Source: Baaleninema simplex PCC 7105 (GTDB lineage Bacteria > Cyanobacteriota > Cyanobacteriia > Cyanobacteriales > Geitlerinemataceae). Taken from it: a stretch of DNA of 37,745 bases. Under the pieces are notes generated by a model. That model did no database searches, was not told the DNA's origin, and saw nothing but the letters and a program-made list of their open reading frames with translations. A program made the translations under genes and the position numbers. The stretch lies in NCBI RefSeq assembly GCF_000332355.1, contig NZ_KB235958.1, forward strand, positions 3,083,298 to 3,121,042, in the 5' to 3' direction. Position 1 is the first letter of the stretch, and each line of letters begins with the position of its first letter. Of this stretch, positions 1 to 8,059 are shown one piece after another.

Positions 1-446
1 CCAAACCGATCGCCCGATCGCATCACCATCACCACCTCTTCTTCAGGGTCAACTAACCACCCCAGTTGACCCCCAGCCTGCAAACAAGTTTGAATCTTCG
101 CAATCAGCCGAGTCGTACTCTGATTCGGAGACAAAATTTCAATTATCCAAGCTGGCGCACCGGAAAAAGGTAAGTTCCCAGTTGGCATCGCGTCGCGCCG
201 CACTACTGCAATATCGGGAACGATCGCATACGAATCGAACAGACAACGTAACTCGGGAAAAGCTTCGTAGGGAGACTCACAAGCATCGACGATCGCCACT
301 AAACGCTTCTGAAGAATACTATGATAAGCCGTTGGCATGGGTTTCTGTTTGGGGTGTCCGTCGAGTAACTCCCAAGCTGGCGAATCGTCAATTTCAGGTA
401 ACTTTAGGAACCCTTGAAGATCGATCGACGAACCTGTCGTAATCAT
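1..446 (-). CDS. Uma2-family (DUF820) putative endonuclease, 3' end outside window
   Basis: The ATG is the complement of 444-446 and the frame stays open for 148 codons to the window edge, so the C-terminus is missing. A good Shine-Dalgarno (AGAGGAG) lies just upstream of the ATG. The translation starts MITTGSSIDLQGFLKLPEI and contains the family hallmarks: a YHS segment around residue 45, the PDIAVVRRD strand, the AWIIEILSPNQS strand carrying the acidic residue of the PD-(D/E)XK-like fold, and GQLGWLVDPEEE near the end of the visible part. Uma2 proteins are greatly expanded in cyanobacteria and their biological role is not settled; nuclease activity is inferred from fold. A second, divergent family member lies at 29334-29972. 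Confidence 0.85.
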   Translation of the reverse strand, partial: MITTGSSIDLQGFLKLPEIDDSPAWELLDGHPKQKPMPTAYHSILQKRLVAIVDACESPYEAFPELRCLFDSYAIVPDIAVVRRDAMPTGNLPFSGAPAWIIEILSPNQSTTRLIAKIQTCLQAGGQLGWLVDPEEEVVMVMRSGDRF

Positions 447-675
447 ACTCTCCTCTGTAAAGACGAACGCGCTACGATTTTAGCGCAAGCGATCGCCTCA
501 CAGACATCGATCGCCCTACTGTTGAACTCCCCAAGAAACCGAGTTTTTTAGCCTGAACCGCGAGAATCCTACGTTTCTAATCTCCGATTGAAGCGTAGAT
601 GAATCGCGGCGGTAAGGTTGCGGGCAAGCCGTTCGATCTGTTATGCTGCTCTTAGTGCAAAGCTTGTTTCACCTA

Positions 676-890
676 ATGAAAGTTGTCAAGCTGAGAATTT
701 ATCCCACGGGGGAGCAGGAAGTTGCCCTGGCGAAAGCCTTTGGCTGCTGTCGTTTCGTGTGGAATCGTTCTCTGCAATTGACGACTGAAGCCTACCGCCA
801 AACGGGGAAAGGCATCTCTGGGTTAACTCTCAAAAAGATGCTTCCGCAATGGAAGCGAGAACTGGAGTGGCTCTCAGACACTTATTCTCA
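676..890 (+). pseudogene. tnpB: tnpB, 5' fragment (split by IS4-family element)
   Basis: This is the N-terminal part of an IS200/IS605 OrfB/TnpB RNA-guided nuclease. The start is taken as ATG 676 (MKVVKLRIYPTGEQE), because the family begins with this K-x-R-(I/L)-Y-P segment; an upstream ATG at 643 would add 11 unrelated residues. The typical FGCCRFVWNRSL helix follows at residues 22-33. The frame is broken at 890 by the IS4-family insertion, after which it runs only one codon into the IS before a stop. Joining base 890 to base 2221 restores a continuous frame into the 3' fragment, giving a 433-residue protein. Confidence 0.9.
882..890. repeat. 9-bp target-site duplication of the IS4-family element (left copy)
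   Basis: TTATTCTCA here is identical to 2212-2220. Removing one copy together with 891-2211 restores the tnpB reading frame, which confirms the element limits. Confidence 0.93.
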
Positions 891-2211
891 CTGAGAGGGT
901 GACAACATAGCTAGACCCCCTGCCTCACAAGGGATAGAGCCTCTAGCCCTCGTTGAAAATGGAGAGATTTGTGAGGCTTCAACGCCATGAGCGCCAACAT
1001 CCAATCTCTCCAGAGCAGCAGGGATTGACTCCAAGCATAACCGGATAATCCGAGGGAAAAAACACTATGATGAGGAAAACCTTGAGGGGTCAGGTCTGAA
1101 CGACCTAAATAGGATTGGACGTGAGATTCAAGGAGACGCTGACCCGAACGAGTTGCTAACCAATAGGCTAAAGTCATGAGCAAAATGAGCGCCAAAAGTC
1201 GCGGAGGACTGACTCGAGTTGACTCAAGATTGTAGCCGCCACTTTTGCAGTCTCGGAACATCATTTCAATGCCCCAACGCGCTCTGTAAATTTGGCGAAC
1301 TAATTGAGCATCTGAGAGAGTGGTCAGCAATAACCAAGGTTCTTTCCCTCCTTTCCCTCGATAACGACGTTTCCAATAAACGCCGAGATTAAGAGCGCGA
1401 ACTGGTTCTTCTTTGTTGACATTAACGTTTTCAAAGAAGTGATACTGTCCCGGTTGAAAGCCTCGGTGTTTTAAGGCTTGGCATCGAGTCTTGGCATCCG
1501 CCACATAGGTACTTTTCTTCTGTCGCAATACAGCGTCCGCACCTCGCTTCCTGAGCCAGTCTGCCAGTTTAGCACTCTGAAATTCTCGGTCGCCTACTAC
1601 CACCACTGGATAAGGTTTTAATAGCTTCAATACCGGCGCTAATATTTTTTGCTGTTGCCTCAAGGAACTGCTGCCTAATTGGGGTAATAACTCCCAATAG
1701 ACCGGTAAAGCATGAGTCCCCCAAATTAGAGACACCATGAACAAATTCCGGTCTCTCCATTGAGTTCGGTCAAGGACGACCACCAAATATTTTCGAGACT
1801 TTAAGGTGAGTTGAGGACGCGCTCGTCGCTGTTCCCGATTGAGGTGGTTGCCGCGATATTCAGCTTTCAGCCACCTCTTGATAAGGGGAAACCATAACAA
1901 CTTGGCACTCAACTGAGGCAACTTCAGAAATCGTTGCAAGCTGGTGACGCGACTGTCGTATTTTATCGGTTGAGGAAAGAACTGCGCTAACGTCGATAAT
2001 TTGACTTGCCGATGCATTTGCAGTATCCAGACCAGCCACTTTAAGATCCCAATTTGCTTCTCATTGAGATGGATGCGCAGAAAATCTTGGTAGAATGTCG
2101 GTAGCATTTTTTTGTTGGGGTGGCCGCAAACGCCACCCTCTTTTTTGGGACTCCTCTATTCTCTCAAACAATTGTCCCGTCTGGCTTCCGTCTACCTTGT
2201 CACCCTCTCAG
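891..2211 (-). mobile_element. Complete IS4-family insertion sequence (1321 bp)
   Basis: The element is bounded by perfect 15-bp inverted repeats, CTGAGAGGGTGACAA at 891-905 and its reverse complement at 2197-2211. It is flanked by a 9-bp direct target duplication TTATTCTCA at 882-890 and 2212-2220. It carries one full-length transposase on the minus strand. The intact ends, intact transposase and perfect duplication indicate a recent, probably still mobile insertion into tnpB. I could not match it to a named IS without a search. Confidence 0.93.
911..2107 (-). CDS. IS4-family DDE transposase (398 aa)
   Basis: This is the transposase of the 891-2211 element and catalyses its cut-and-paste movement. 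An N-terminal helical region (about 1-100) is followed by the RNase-H-like DDE core: D113 in VVLDRTQW, D173 in VVVGDREF, and E281 in YRARWGIEMMFRDCK. That last motif is an exact Y-(2)-R-(3)-E-(6)-K signature (Y274, R277, E281, K288), which is diagnostic for IS4. Length is normal for the family and there is no frameshift. The ATG lies about 90 bp inside the right inverted repeat, and the stop is close to the left inverted repeat. The gene is antisense to the tnpB it interrupts. Confidence 0.95.
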   Translation of the reverse strand: MLPTFYQDFLRIHLNEKQIGILKWLVWILQMHRQVKLSTLAQFFPQPIKYDSRVTSLQRFLKLPQLSAKLLWFPLIKRWLKAEYRGNHLNREQRRARPQLTLKSRKYLVVVLDRTQWRDRNLFMVSLIWGTHALPVYWELLPQLGSSSLRQQQKILAPVLKLLKPYPVVVVGDREFQSAKLADWLRKRGADAVLRQKKSTYVADAKTRCQALKHRGFQPGQYHFFENVNVNKEEPVRALNLGVYWKRRYRGKGGKEPWLLLTTLSDAQLVRQIYRARWGIEMMFRDCKSGGYNLESTRVSPPRLLALILLMTLAYWLATRSGQRLLESHVQSYLGRSDLTPQGFPHHSVFSLGLSGYAWSQSLLLWRDWMLALMALKPHKSLHFQRGLEALSLVRQGV

Positions 2212-2220
2212 TTATTCTCA
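2212..2220. repeat. 9-bp target-site duplication of the IS4-family element (right copy)
   Basis: TTATTCTCA is identical to the left copy at 882-890. This length fits the 9-12 bp duplications known for IS4-type elements. Confidence 0.93.
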
Positions 2221-2602
2221 ATGTCTGCAAAGTTCGGTACTCAACCTCTCGAGAGCCTTCGTTAACTTCTTTGAGGGACGCGCTCGTTACCCACGATTTA
2301 AAAGTAAGCACAAACGGCAATCCCTTCAATACCCGCAAAACGTCAACTCTTACGGAGACAAATTACATCTTCCCAAGATTGGAGAGGTGTACTGTCGCGT
2401 TCATCGTTGGTTTGAGGGGACAATCAAAACCGTAACCGTCAGTCGCAACCCTGACGGTCGTTATCACGCTTCAATCCTTATCGACGACGGTTCGGAAAAA
2501 CCCGAACCGAATGCCGACGGAAAGGCCATCGGTATCGATCTGGGGTTGAAGCACTTTGCCGTGACTTCTGACGGTGAGAAATACAACAATCCCCGTCACC
2601 TC

Positions 2603-2650
2603 AACGCTTCGACTCCGCTCAGCGTTGAGTCCGAGCGGAGTCGAGGACTC
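2603..2650 (+). repeat. 48-bp in-frame palindromic insert in tnpB
   Basis: A 12-bp perfect stem (TCGACTCCGCTC at 2609-2620 against 2633-2644, 12-nt loop) sits between the family-conserved NNPRHL and KKHERNLK segments. It adds 16 codons without a stop. Palindromes of this TTCGACTCCGCTCAG type are common dispersed repeats in cyanobacteria. The boundaries are inferred from the expected uninterrupted protein. Confidence 0.7.
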
Positions 2651-2803
2651 AAAAAGCACGAGCGCAATCTCAAACGCAAACAGCGAAAACTTTCGAGGAA
2701 ACAGCAAGGGTCGAACTCTCGCCAAAAAGCCAGGCGGCTCGTGGCGCGAGTTCACAGTAAAATTGCCAACACTCGAGCCGATTTTCTCCACAAGCTATCC
2801 CGC

Positions 2804-2854
2804 TCTCTTGGTGCGCGTTCCCTAGCGCCGTGCGACGGCGCGGGGTCGCACCGC
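2804..2854 (+). repeat. 51-bp in-frame palindromic insert in tnpB
   Basis: The core is GCGCCGT-GCG-ACGGCGC, with an outer GGTGCG/CGCACC pair. The insert interrupts the conserved run LHKLSR / KIVNENQ with 17 extra codons (starting SLGARSLAP) and no frameshift. The element is GC-rich relative to its surroundings. No second copy was seen in this window. Confidence 0.65.
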
Positions 2855-3282
2855 AAGATAGTCAATGAGAACCAAGTGATTGTGGTGGAAAATCTAGCCG
2901 TGAAGAACATGGTCAGGAATCACAGCCTCGCTAAGGCAATAAGCGATGTGGGCTGGGGTATGTTTTCAACCCTGCTCAAATACAAGGCAGAGGGAGAAGG
3001 GAAGGTCTATCTAGAAGTCGATCGATTCTTCCCCAGTACTCACCTTTGCTCTGAAACGCTGTTGCCGCTCCCCAAGATGGGACTCGACGTGCGATCGTTT
3101 GAATGTCCGCAATGTGGGCAGATTCACGACCGCGACATCAATGCGGCAATCAATCTTAAAAATGAAGGCTTGCGGATATGGGCCTCGGGAACCGGGGCTT
3201 CTGCCAGTGGAGGGAATGTAAGTCCAAAGGGAGGTCGAATTCGTTCGACGCTTTCCGAGGCAATTCCCAGTGAAGCTGGAAG

Positions 3283-3322
3283 CCACTCATCAATCGCCTC
3301 GCGATGATGAGTGGTAGTTCAC
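3283..3322 (+). ncRNA. Right-end hairpin of the TnpB element, likely omegaRNA 3' end
   Basis: A perfect 10-bp stem (CCACTCATCA at 3283-3292, complement at 3305-3314, 12-nt loop) overlaps the tnpB stop codon and is followed by TAGTTCAC ending at 3322. In IS200/IS605 elements the right end carries such a subterminal hairpin, and the guide RNA of TnpB is read from the 3' end of the gene across it. The hairpin is seen directly; its role as an omegaRNA scaffold and the element end at TTCAC are inferred. Confidence 0.5.
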
Positions 3323-3339
3323 AACCCGATCCTCTAAAC

Positions 3340-3498
3340 CTGTCCACCCGACCCGTTATTCATCCACACTAGCCGCACGATTCCGCCACGCCTTACTCCG
3401 CCTGAGCCTTGCATCCGTGGAAACGATCGCCCTCCTAACCGCCACCGATCGCACTGCGATCGCCCAAACCCGACTCACCAACAACTCCTGACTCGCGA
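3340..3498 (+). pseudogene. Possible C-terminal gene remnant, unrecognised
   Basis: A frame with no start codon runs from just after the TnpB right end to a TGA at 3496-3498. It ends in coding-looking sequence (RFRHALLRLSLASVETIALL, then TATDRTAIAQTRL). It could be the tail of a gene cut by the TnpB element, or a chance open frame in GC-rich DNA. I do not recognise a family. Confidence 0.2.
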
Positions 3499-3513
3499 TC
3501 GACGGAATCGGCC

Positions 3514-4308
3514 CTATCGCAGGAACGTTTCGTCAAAAAACCGTTGCATCGTCGCCCAAGCCTCCTGTGCCACGTCCTCGTCGTAAGCCGTTCCCTCAAA
3601 CGGATCGTCGTCAGCACCCGGATCGGTGAAACTGTGAACGGCGTTTCCGTACATCACCATTTGCCAATCAACGTTTGCCGTCTGCATTTCCTCGATAAAG
3701 CCGTTGACGTCAGCGATGGGGACGAACGGATCGTCAACCCCGTGCAACACCAAAACCCGCGATCGAATATCAGCCGCATCCTGGGGATCGGGGGTGTCGA
3801 GGTTGCCGTGAAAGCTGACGACTCCCGCCACAGACGCACCACTACGGGCGAGTTCGAGGACAGTTCCGCCGCCGAAACAATAACCGATCGCCGCAATGCG
3901 ATCGCTCTCCGTCATCGCTAAATCGCGTAAAAAGTTCGCCCCAGCATTGGCCCGCGATCGCAACAGTTCCCGATTTTCTCGATACAGCGTCGCCAGTTCG
4001 TTCGCTTCGTCAGTATTGCTCGGCCGCACCCCTCGTCCGTAAATATCGGCCGCTAAGGCTACATATCCCATTTCCGCCAGTTCTCGCGCCCGAGCTTTCT
4101 CGAAATCCGTCAATCCCATCCAAGTGTGAACCACCATGACGCCGGGGCGTGGGGCGACGATGGCGTCGTCGTAAACGAGATAGCCTTCGAGAACCGTTTC
4201 GCCATCGCGATACTCGACGGTTTCAGTGCGAATTTCAGCCAAGGCAGTTCGGACGCTCAGGAGTGCCGTGGCAGCGGCCAGGATCGGGGAAACCCAGGAA
4301 AATTTCAT
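3514..4308 (-). CDS. Dienelactone hydrolase family protein, exported
   Basis: This is an alpha/beta-hydrolase of the DLH family, which hydrolyses lactone or ester substrates; the natural substrate here is unknown. Residues 1-24 form a signal peptide ending TALA, so the enzyme is probably periplasmic. The DLH nucleophile motif G-x-C-x-G-G is present as GYCFGG (C144). The acid is in VDDP (D192 or D193) and the base is in AVHSFTDP (H225), so the Cys-Asp-His triad is complete. The length of 264 residues is normal. The gene stands alone on the minus strand, divergent from the SDR gene at 4424 with about 115 bp between them. Confidence 0.9.
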   Translation of the reverse strand: MKFSWVSPILAAATALLSVRTALAEIRTETVEYRDGETVLEGYLVYDDAIVAPRPGVMVVHTWMGLTDFEKARARELAEMGYVALAADIYGRGVRPSNTDEANELATLYRENRELLRSRANAGANFLRDLAMTESDRIAAIGYCFGGGTVLELARSGASVAGVVSFHGNLDTPDPQDAADIRSRVLVLHGVDDPFVPIADVNGFIEEMQTANVDWQMVMYGNAVHSFTDPGADDDPFEGTAYDEDVAQEAWATMQRFFDETFLR

Positions 4309-4423
4309 CAGTGTCTTCGTGGTATCGTGTGCCGCTAATATTATCGATGGTCTTCGACGGGCGAACGAAATCTTTCTAGACTAGATCGCAATGTTGGAAA
4401 TTTGAAGCCGTTTGAAAACAGTC

Positions 4424-5083
4424 ATGGCAACCTATCTCGTAACCGGCGCAAGCGGTGGCATCGGCGTAGAATACTGTCGTCAGTTAACAGAGCGGGGAGA
4501 CGAGGCGATCGCCGTCTGTCGCTCGAGTTCGTCAGAATTGGACAAGTTGGGAATTCGCGTCGAAACGGGAATCGACATCACCTCCGACGAGGCTGTCGCC
4601 GACTTGGTGTCTCGCTTGCAGGGCAAAGCGATCGACGTTTTAATCAACAACGCCGGTCTCCTCAAACGCGTTACCCTCGACAACTTAGATTTCGACAGCA
4701 TCCGTCAACAGTTTGAAGTCAACGCTTTGGGGGCGTTGCGAGTCACGGCGGCGCTACTCCCCAACCTCCACGACGGCTCGAAAGTCATCATGATGACCAG
4801 TCGCATGGGATCGATCGACGACAATACTTCGGGGAGTTCCTACGGTTATCGGATGTCGAAAGTTGCCATGTCGATGGCGGGAAAATCCCTCTCCCACGAC
4901 CTCAAACCCCAAGGAATCGCAGTGGGAATCCTGCATCCAGGGTTGGTGAGTACCCCCATGACGAACTACAACGGCATTTCTCCTGAAGAGTCGGTGAAAG
5001 GACTGTTGGCGCGTATCGACGAGCTGAACTTAGACAACACCGGTACGTTTTGGCACGCCAATGGTGAAGTGTTGCCGTGGTAG
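4424..5083 (+). CDS. Short-chain dehydrogenase/reductase (219 aa)
   Basis: This is an NAD(P)-dependent SDR oxidoreductase. The start chosen is ATG 4424 (MATYLVTGASGGIG), which puts the first beta strand at the N-terminus as in the family; ATG 4412 would add only four residues. The cofactor motif TGASGGIG is at 7-14, the NNAG structural motif at 75-78, and the catalytic Y142-x3-K146 follows a serine in MTSRMGS. The residues after LVSTPMT are typical of the small sniffer/carbonyl-reductase-like SDRs. The substrate cannot be read from sequence. No clear Shine-Dalgarno is seen. Confidence 0.88.
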   Translation: MATYLVTGASGGIGVEYCRQLTERGDEAIAVCRSSSSELDKLGIRVETGIDITSDEAVADLVSRLQGKAIDVLINNAGLLKRVTLDNLDFDSIRQQFEVNALGALRVTAALLPNLHDGSKVIMMTSRMGSIDDNTSGSSYGYRMSKVAMSMAGKSLSHDLKPQGIAVGILHPGLVSTPMTNYNGISPEESVKGLLARIDELNLDNTGTFWHANGEVLPW

Positions 5084-5092
5084 GGGGAGCCA

Positions 5093-5274
5093 GGGAGAGG
5101 GGGAGAGGGGGAGAGGGGGAGACAAGGGGATAAGGCAGAACTTCACCTTATCCCATCATCTCCTCATCCCGCCATCCCATCACTGGTGACTGGTGACTGG
5201 TGACTGAAGCACTGCCTCGCGGCTCACTGTTCGCGGCTCACTGTAAAAGGCTGGTGACTGGTGACGGGTGATTG
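5093..5274. repeat. Simple tandem repeats between convergent genes
   Basis: GGGAGAGG octamers repeat from about 5093 to 5122. CTGGTGA heptamers run at 5183-5205 and again, less perfectly, at about 5250-5274. Short tandemly repeated heptamers are common in filamentous cyanobacteria. The repeats lie between the convergent SDR and DUF3352 genes. A plain G-rich tract like this has no evident coding role. Confidence 0.75.
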
Positions 5275-5281
5275 AAACCCA

Positions 5282-6925
5282 TCACTGCTCGCTGGAAATC
5301 TTGATGAAAATATCATAGCGACTGCTGCGCTCGTCGAGGATTCCTGCACGAACGCCGATGGCGTCGATCGCCTCGAGCAATGCTTGTTGGTTGTCGGGTA
5401 GGCGCGGTAAGAATAGGTTGGCTTCCCCTTGGCTGTCAGCTAAATTGAGGAAAAACAAACCGTTGCTGGGGTTCGGTTGTTGGGGAACCACTCGCTCGAA
5501 CAGGGGTGTCTCGGACAAAAATTGAGCATCGCTGGGAGTTAGGCGATCGCTCGTCGGAACGCCGACGCTGAAAAATGCCAGAGTACTGTTGAGCCAACCG
5601 TGAGTGACGTCGAGTCCTTTGCGCCGCGTGTCCCACTGGACTAGGGGCAATCCCGAAAGTTCGCCGACTTCGACTTCAAAATCGTATTCCTCAGCCACAG
5701 CGCGATCGATCTTGTCGAAAAACAGATCGGCCGCGCGGCGATCGCCAGCTTGTGCCATCAACACCAACGCTCCAGGAAACGTCGCGTCTGAAGTGTCCGT
5801 CGCCGGAACTAAGGCCAGGGCGAACTCTCCCGTCATCCACGAGAGAACTTCCGCTTCGAGATCGATGCCGACGGTTTGTTGTAAAGCACTCCGCAGCCAC
5901 GCGGCATCGAGGGGCAACAGAGCGTTGGCGCGAGCGTTTTGTAAATAGTCTTGCCAGAGTTGTTTGAGGTTCGATCCGGCTACGACCAAGACTGTTTCGG
6001 CCGGGAGGCGATCGACTGTCGTGGGGGGTCGATTGCGTTCTGGATCGAAGGTCGTTTCGCTGTTGGGAGCCAGCCACGACAATCCTTTGAAGCGCATTCC
6101 GTCGTTTTCGAGGTTGACGGCGATCGCGACACCTTGCGTTTCGACCCGTTCGAGGGCTTCAGATTCGACGGGACGAGTCGAGGTTTCCGAAACCGCTTTC
6201 AGGGCTTGGGGAACGTTAACGAACAGGTTCGCCGCATTGGGGTCGGTGGCGTCCAAGGTTTCCCAAGCGCGGTTGTAGCCGGGGGTCGAGACGATCGAAC
6301 TGTTGCCTTTGTACGCATCGATAGCGCGATCGATGGCGCTGGCGTCCGTCGCCGCCAGGAGAAACCGTCGGTCGAGAATGGCGATCGCGTAACTCGACCC
6401 GTTGTCTTGTCGTTCGCGAACGGTAATCCCTTTATAGGTTCGTTCTTGCCAGGACGAGGACGGGTCGCCTGCTTCGGCTAACTGTCTGACGCGGTTGAGG
6501 TTAGCAATTGGTAAAACGAACAGGGCAGCGCGATCGGCTTTGAGGTCTTCGGGGTCGGTCTCTGGCGAGATCGGCGGTGGCGGAAGAAACGCAACGGTGA
6601 TGCGATCGCCGACCCAAGGTTTGATGTCTTCGGTGTAGGTATAGCCGCTATCGCCCAGTAGACGCTGTTCGAGTTGTGCCAAACCCTCGCGGAACAACGT
6701 CTGACTGTCCGGCGTTCCGTAGCGAGCGAGCCGTTGCCAGCGATCGTCGGCCGTCGAAACCGACACGGCCATCAGCGCGTCTTCGGGGATCGATCGAGCG
6801 CCTGCCATCACGGTTTCGTCGGCAGGTTTGCGCGACAGAACCCAATAGGCTAGACTCCCACCGAAAACCAGGAGTACCGCGACACCTAACAGACGCCAAC
6901 GAGAAGATTTCCGAACTGTCATCAT
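5282..6925 (-). CDS. DUF3352 domain protein, membrane anchored (547 aa)
   Basis: Residues 1-12 are basic and are followed by one membrane helix (about 13-29, LLGVAVLLVFGGSLAYWVL), so the large C-terminal part is predicted to lie outside the cytoplasm. The body matches the DUF3352 family common in cyanobacteria: IPEDALMAVSVST near residue 45, KPWVGDRITVAFLPP near 104, repeated LLAATDASAIDRAI-like blocks, and a VLVVAGSNLKQLW segment in the middle. The function is not known. The start is one of two adjacent ATGs (6925 or 6922). The gene ends close to its convergent neighbour with only simple repeats between. Confidence 0.85.
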   Translation of the reverse strand: MMTVRKSSRWRLLGVAVLLVFGGSLAYWVLSRKPADETVMAGARSIPEDALMAVSVSTADDRWQRLARYGTPDSQTLFREGLAQLEQRLLGDSGYTYTEDIKPWVGDRITVAFLPPPPISPETDPEDLKADRAALFVLPIANLNRVRQLAEAGDPSSSWQERTYKGITVRERQDNGSSYAIAILDRRFLLAATDASAIDRAIDAYKGNSSIVSTPGYNRAWETLDATDPNAANLFVNVPQALKAVSETSTRPVESEALERVETQGVAIAVNLENDGMRFKGLSWLAPNSETTFDPERNRPPTTVDRLPAETVLVVAGSNLKQLWQDYLQNARANALLPLDAAWLRSALQQTVGIDLEAEVLSWMTGEFALALVPATDTSDATFPGALVLMAQAGDRRAADLFFDKIDRAVAEEYDFEVEVGELSGLPLVQWDTRRKGLDVTHGWLNSTLAFFSVGVPTSDRLTPSDAQFLSETPLFERVVPQQPNPSNGLFFLNLADSQGEANLFLPRLPDNQQALLEAIDAIGVRAGILDERSSRYDIFIKISSEQ

Positions 6926-7242
6926 AGGGAGGCTGCTTGTGAGAGTCAGAGGCTGTGTGCCGTGCCTCTGACACTTTATCAGGATTTTTCGTCAATGCGA
7001 TCGATCGCGCAACTTCGGCAGAGTTCGCCGAATCTACGGTCTCGACTTGACAAAAGGCGATCGTAGATACCAAATTCGCCTCAAATCGGGCGCTCGGGCG
7101 ACTTTCCCTTACGAGAACTTTAAAAAACCACAAATACCATGAAGATTAGACAAACATCAGATAGGAAACAAGACAGCGTCAAAATGCATCTCATATATTG
7201 GAACCAAAGGGCTGACTTGTAAAGCTACGAAGAGCGCCAACC
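6926..7242. other. Intergenic region between divergent genes, no gene seen
   Basis: These 317 bp separate the starts of the DUF3352 gene (minus) and the sugar transferase (plus), so promoters for both must lie here. The second half (about 7120-7215) is AT-rich. I see no convincing consensus promoter, no long hairpin and no conserved coding frame. Confidence 0.5.
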
Positions 7243-7929
7243 GTGACTACGACACTGCCTTCGCAAGTAACTTCGTTTGACCGACACCAACCAACAGGTG
7301 TCGCCATTTTCTCAGAACCGGTTCATGCTTCTGTGAACAACCGTTTCAAACGGGCCGTCGACATCGCCGGTGCGGTGGTCGGATTGGGCATTACTGCGGC
7401 TGTCGCCGTCCCTGTGGCGATCGCCATGCACTTGTCGGACCCCGGTCCGATTTTTTACAGCCAAATCCGCTGCGGATATAAAGGCAAACCATTTCGGATC
7501 TGGAAATTTCGCTCGATGGTGGTCGATGCCGACCGCAAAAAGCATCTCGTCGAAAACCAAGCCGAGGGATTCATCTTCAAAAACGAAAACGATCCGCGCA
7601 TTACATCGATCGGACGCTTTCTCCGTCGCACGAGTTTAGACGAACTACCTCAGTTTTGGAACGTTCTGACTGGCGATATGACCTTAGTTGGAACTCGCCC
7701 ACCGACACCGGACGAGGTAGAGCGGTATAACGCCCATCACTGGCGGCGTCTCGATGTCAAACCGGGCATCACCGGAGAATGGCAAGTGAACGGTCGGTCT
7801 ACCGTGAAAAACTTTGAAGATATCATCGAAATGGATCTTCAATATCAGGAAAAATGGTCTGTTTTTTACGACTTACAACTGATCTTCAAAACCATTGCTG
7901 TCGTGTTCAAGGGAAGCGGTGCTTGTTAG
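7243..7929 (+). CDS. Bacterial sugar transferase (initiating polyprenyl-phosphate sugar-1-P transferase)
   Basis: Members of this WcaJ/PglC-like superfamily move a sugar-1-phosphate from a UDP-sugar onto undecaprenyl phosphate, priming exopolysaccharide or O-antigen synthesis at the inner face of the membrane. The start is GTG 7243. A hydrophobic re-entrant or transmembrane helix (about 40-63, DIAGAVVGLGITAAVAVPVA) follows the FKRA motif. Then come DPGPIFYSQ, KFRSM (88-92), the catalytic Asp-Glu in SLDELPQ (133-134), LVGTRPP (148-154) and PGITGEWQVNGR (174-185). At 228 residues it is the short, single-domain form without the multi-helix N-terminus of WcaJ. No other glycan genes flank it; a terminator follows at 8004. 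Confidence 0.93.
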   Translation: MTTTLPSQVTSFDRHQPTGVAIFSEPVHASVNNRFKRAVDIAGAVVGLGITAAVAVPVAIAMHLSDPGPIFYSQIRCGYKGKPFRIWKFRSMVVDADRKKHLVENQAEGFIFKNENDPRITSIGRFLRRTSLDELPQFWNVLTGDMTLVGTRPPTPDEVERYNAHHWRRLDVKPGITGEWQVNGRSTVKNFEDIIEMDLQYQEKWSVFYDLQLIFKTIAVVFKGSGAC

Positions 7930-8003
7930 GTTGAGAACTATTTTCTCGGTGCATCTCACCGTTTCGCCCTCGCACGATTTGAACGATTGCCGATACATCT
8001 CAA

Positions 8004-8027
8004 AGCTCGCTCCTCAGCGGGCTTTTT
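8004..8027 (+). terminator. Rho-independent terminator after the sugar transferase
   Basis: An 8-bp stem (AGCTCGCT at 8004-8011 with AGCGGGCT at 8016-8023, one G-U pair) with a CCTC loop is followed by TTTTT. It lies 75 bp after the stop codon. Confidence 0.8.
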
Positions 8028-8059
8028 GGTGTTTGTCTTCAAGGATGTTCGTACTTGGT

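Larger units (their letters stand above)
2221..3307 (+). pseudogene. tnpB: tnpB, 3' fragment with catalytic core
   Basis: This holds most of TnpB: the ARYPRFKSK segment, the RuvC-I aspartate in GIDLGLKHFAV, the basic bridge KKHERNLKRKQRKLSRKQ, RuvC-II glutamate in VVVENLAVKNM, and RuvC-III aspartate in HDRDINAAINL. Known TnpB proteins are transposon-encoded RNA-guided nucleases. The gene is disabled by the IS4-family insertion. It is also odd in itself. Two palindromic inserts are kept in frame (2603-2650 and 2804-2854). The zinc ribbon keeps the second CxxC (CPQC) but the first pair reads C-S-E-T, so one metal ligand is replaced by Thr. Without the inserts the restored protein would be 400 residues, the usual family size. 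An ATG at 2120 lies inside the IS and is not a real start. Confidence 0.9.

Noticed and set aside
182-442. Plus-strand open frame of 86 codons
   Set aside because: It is antisense to the Uma2-family gene, whose protein sequence is recognisable on the minus strand, and the plus-strand product resembles nothing.
5183-5274. Possible CRISPR or replication iterons in the CTGGTGA heptamers
   Set aside because: They are directly adjoining heptamers without spacers, the type of simple tandem repeat common in cyanobacteria.
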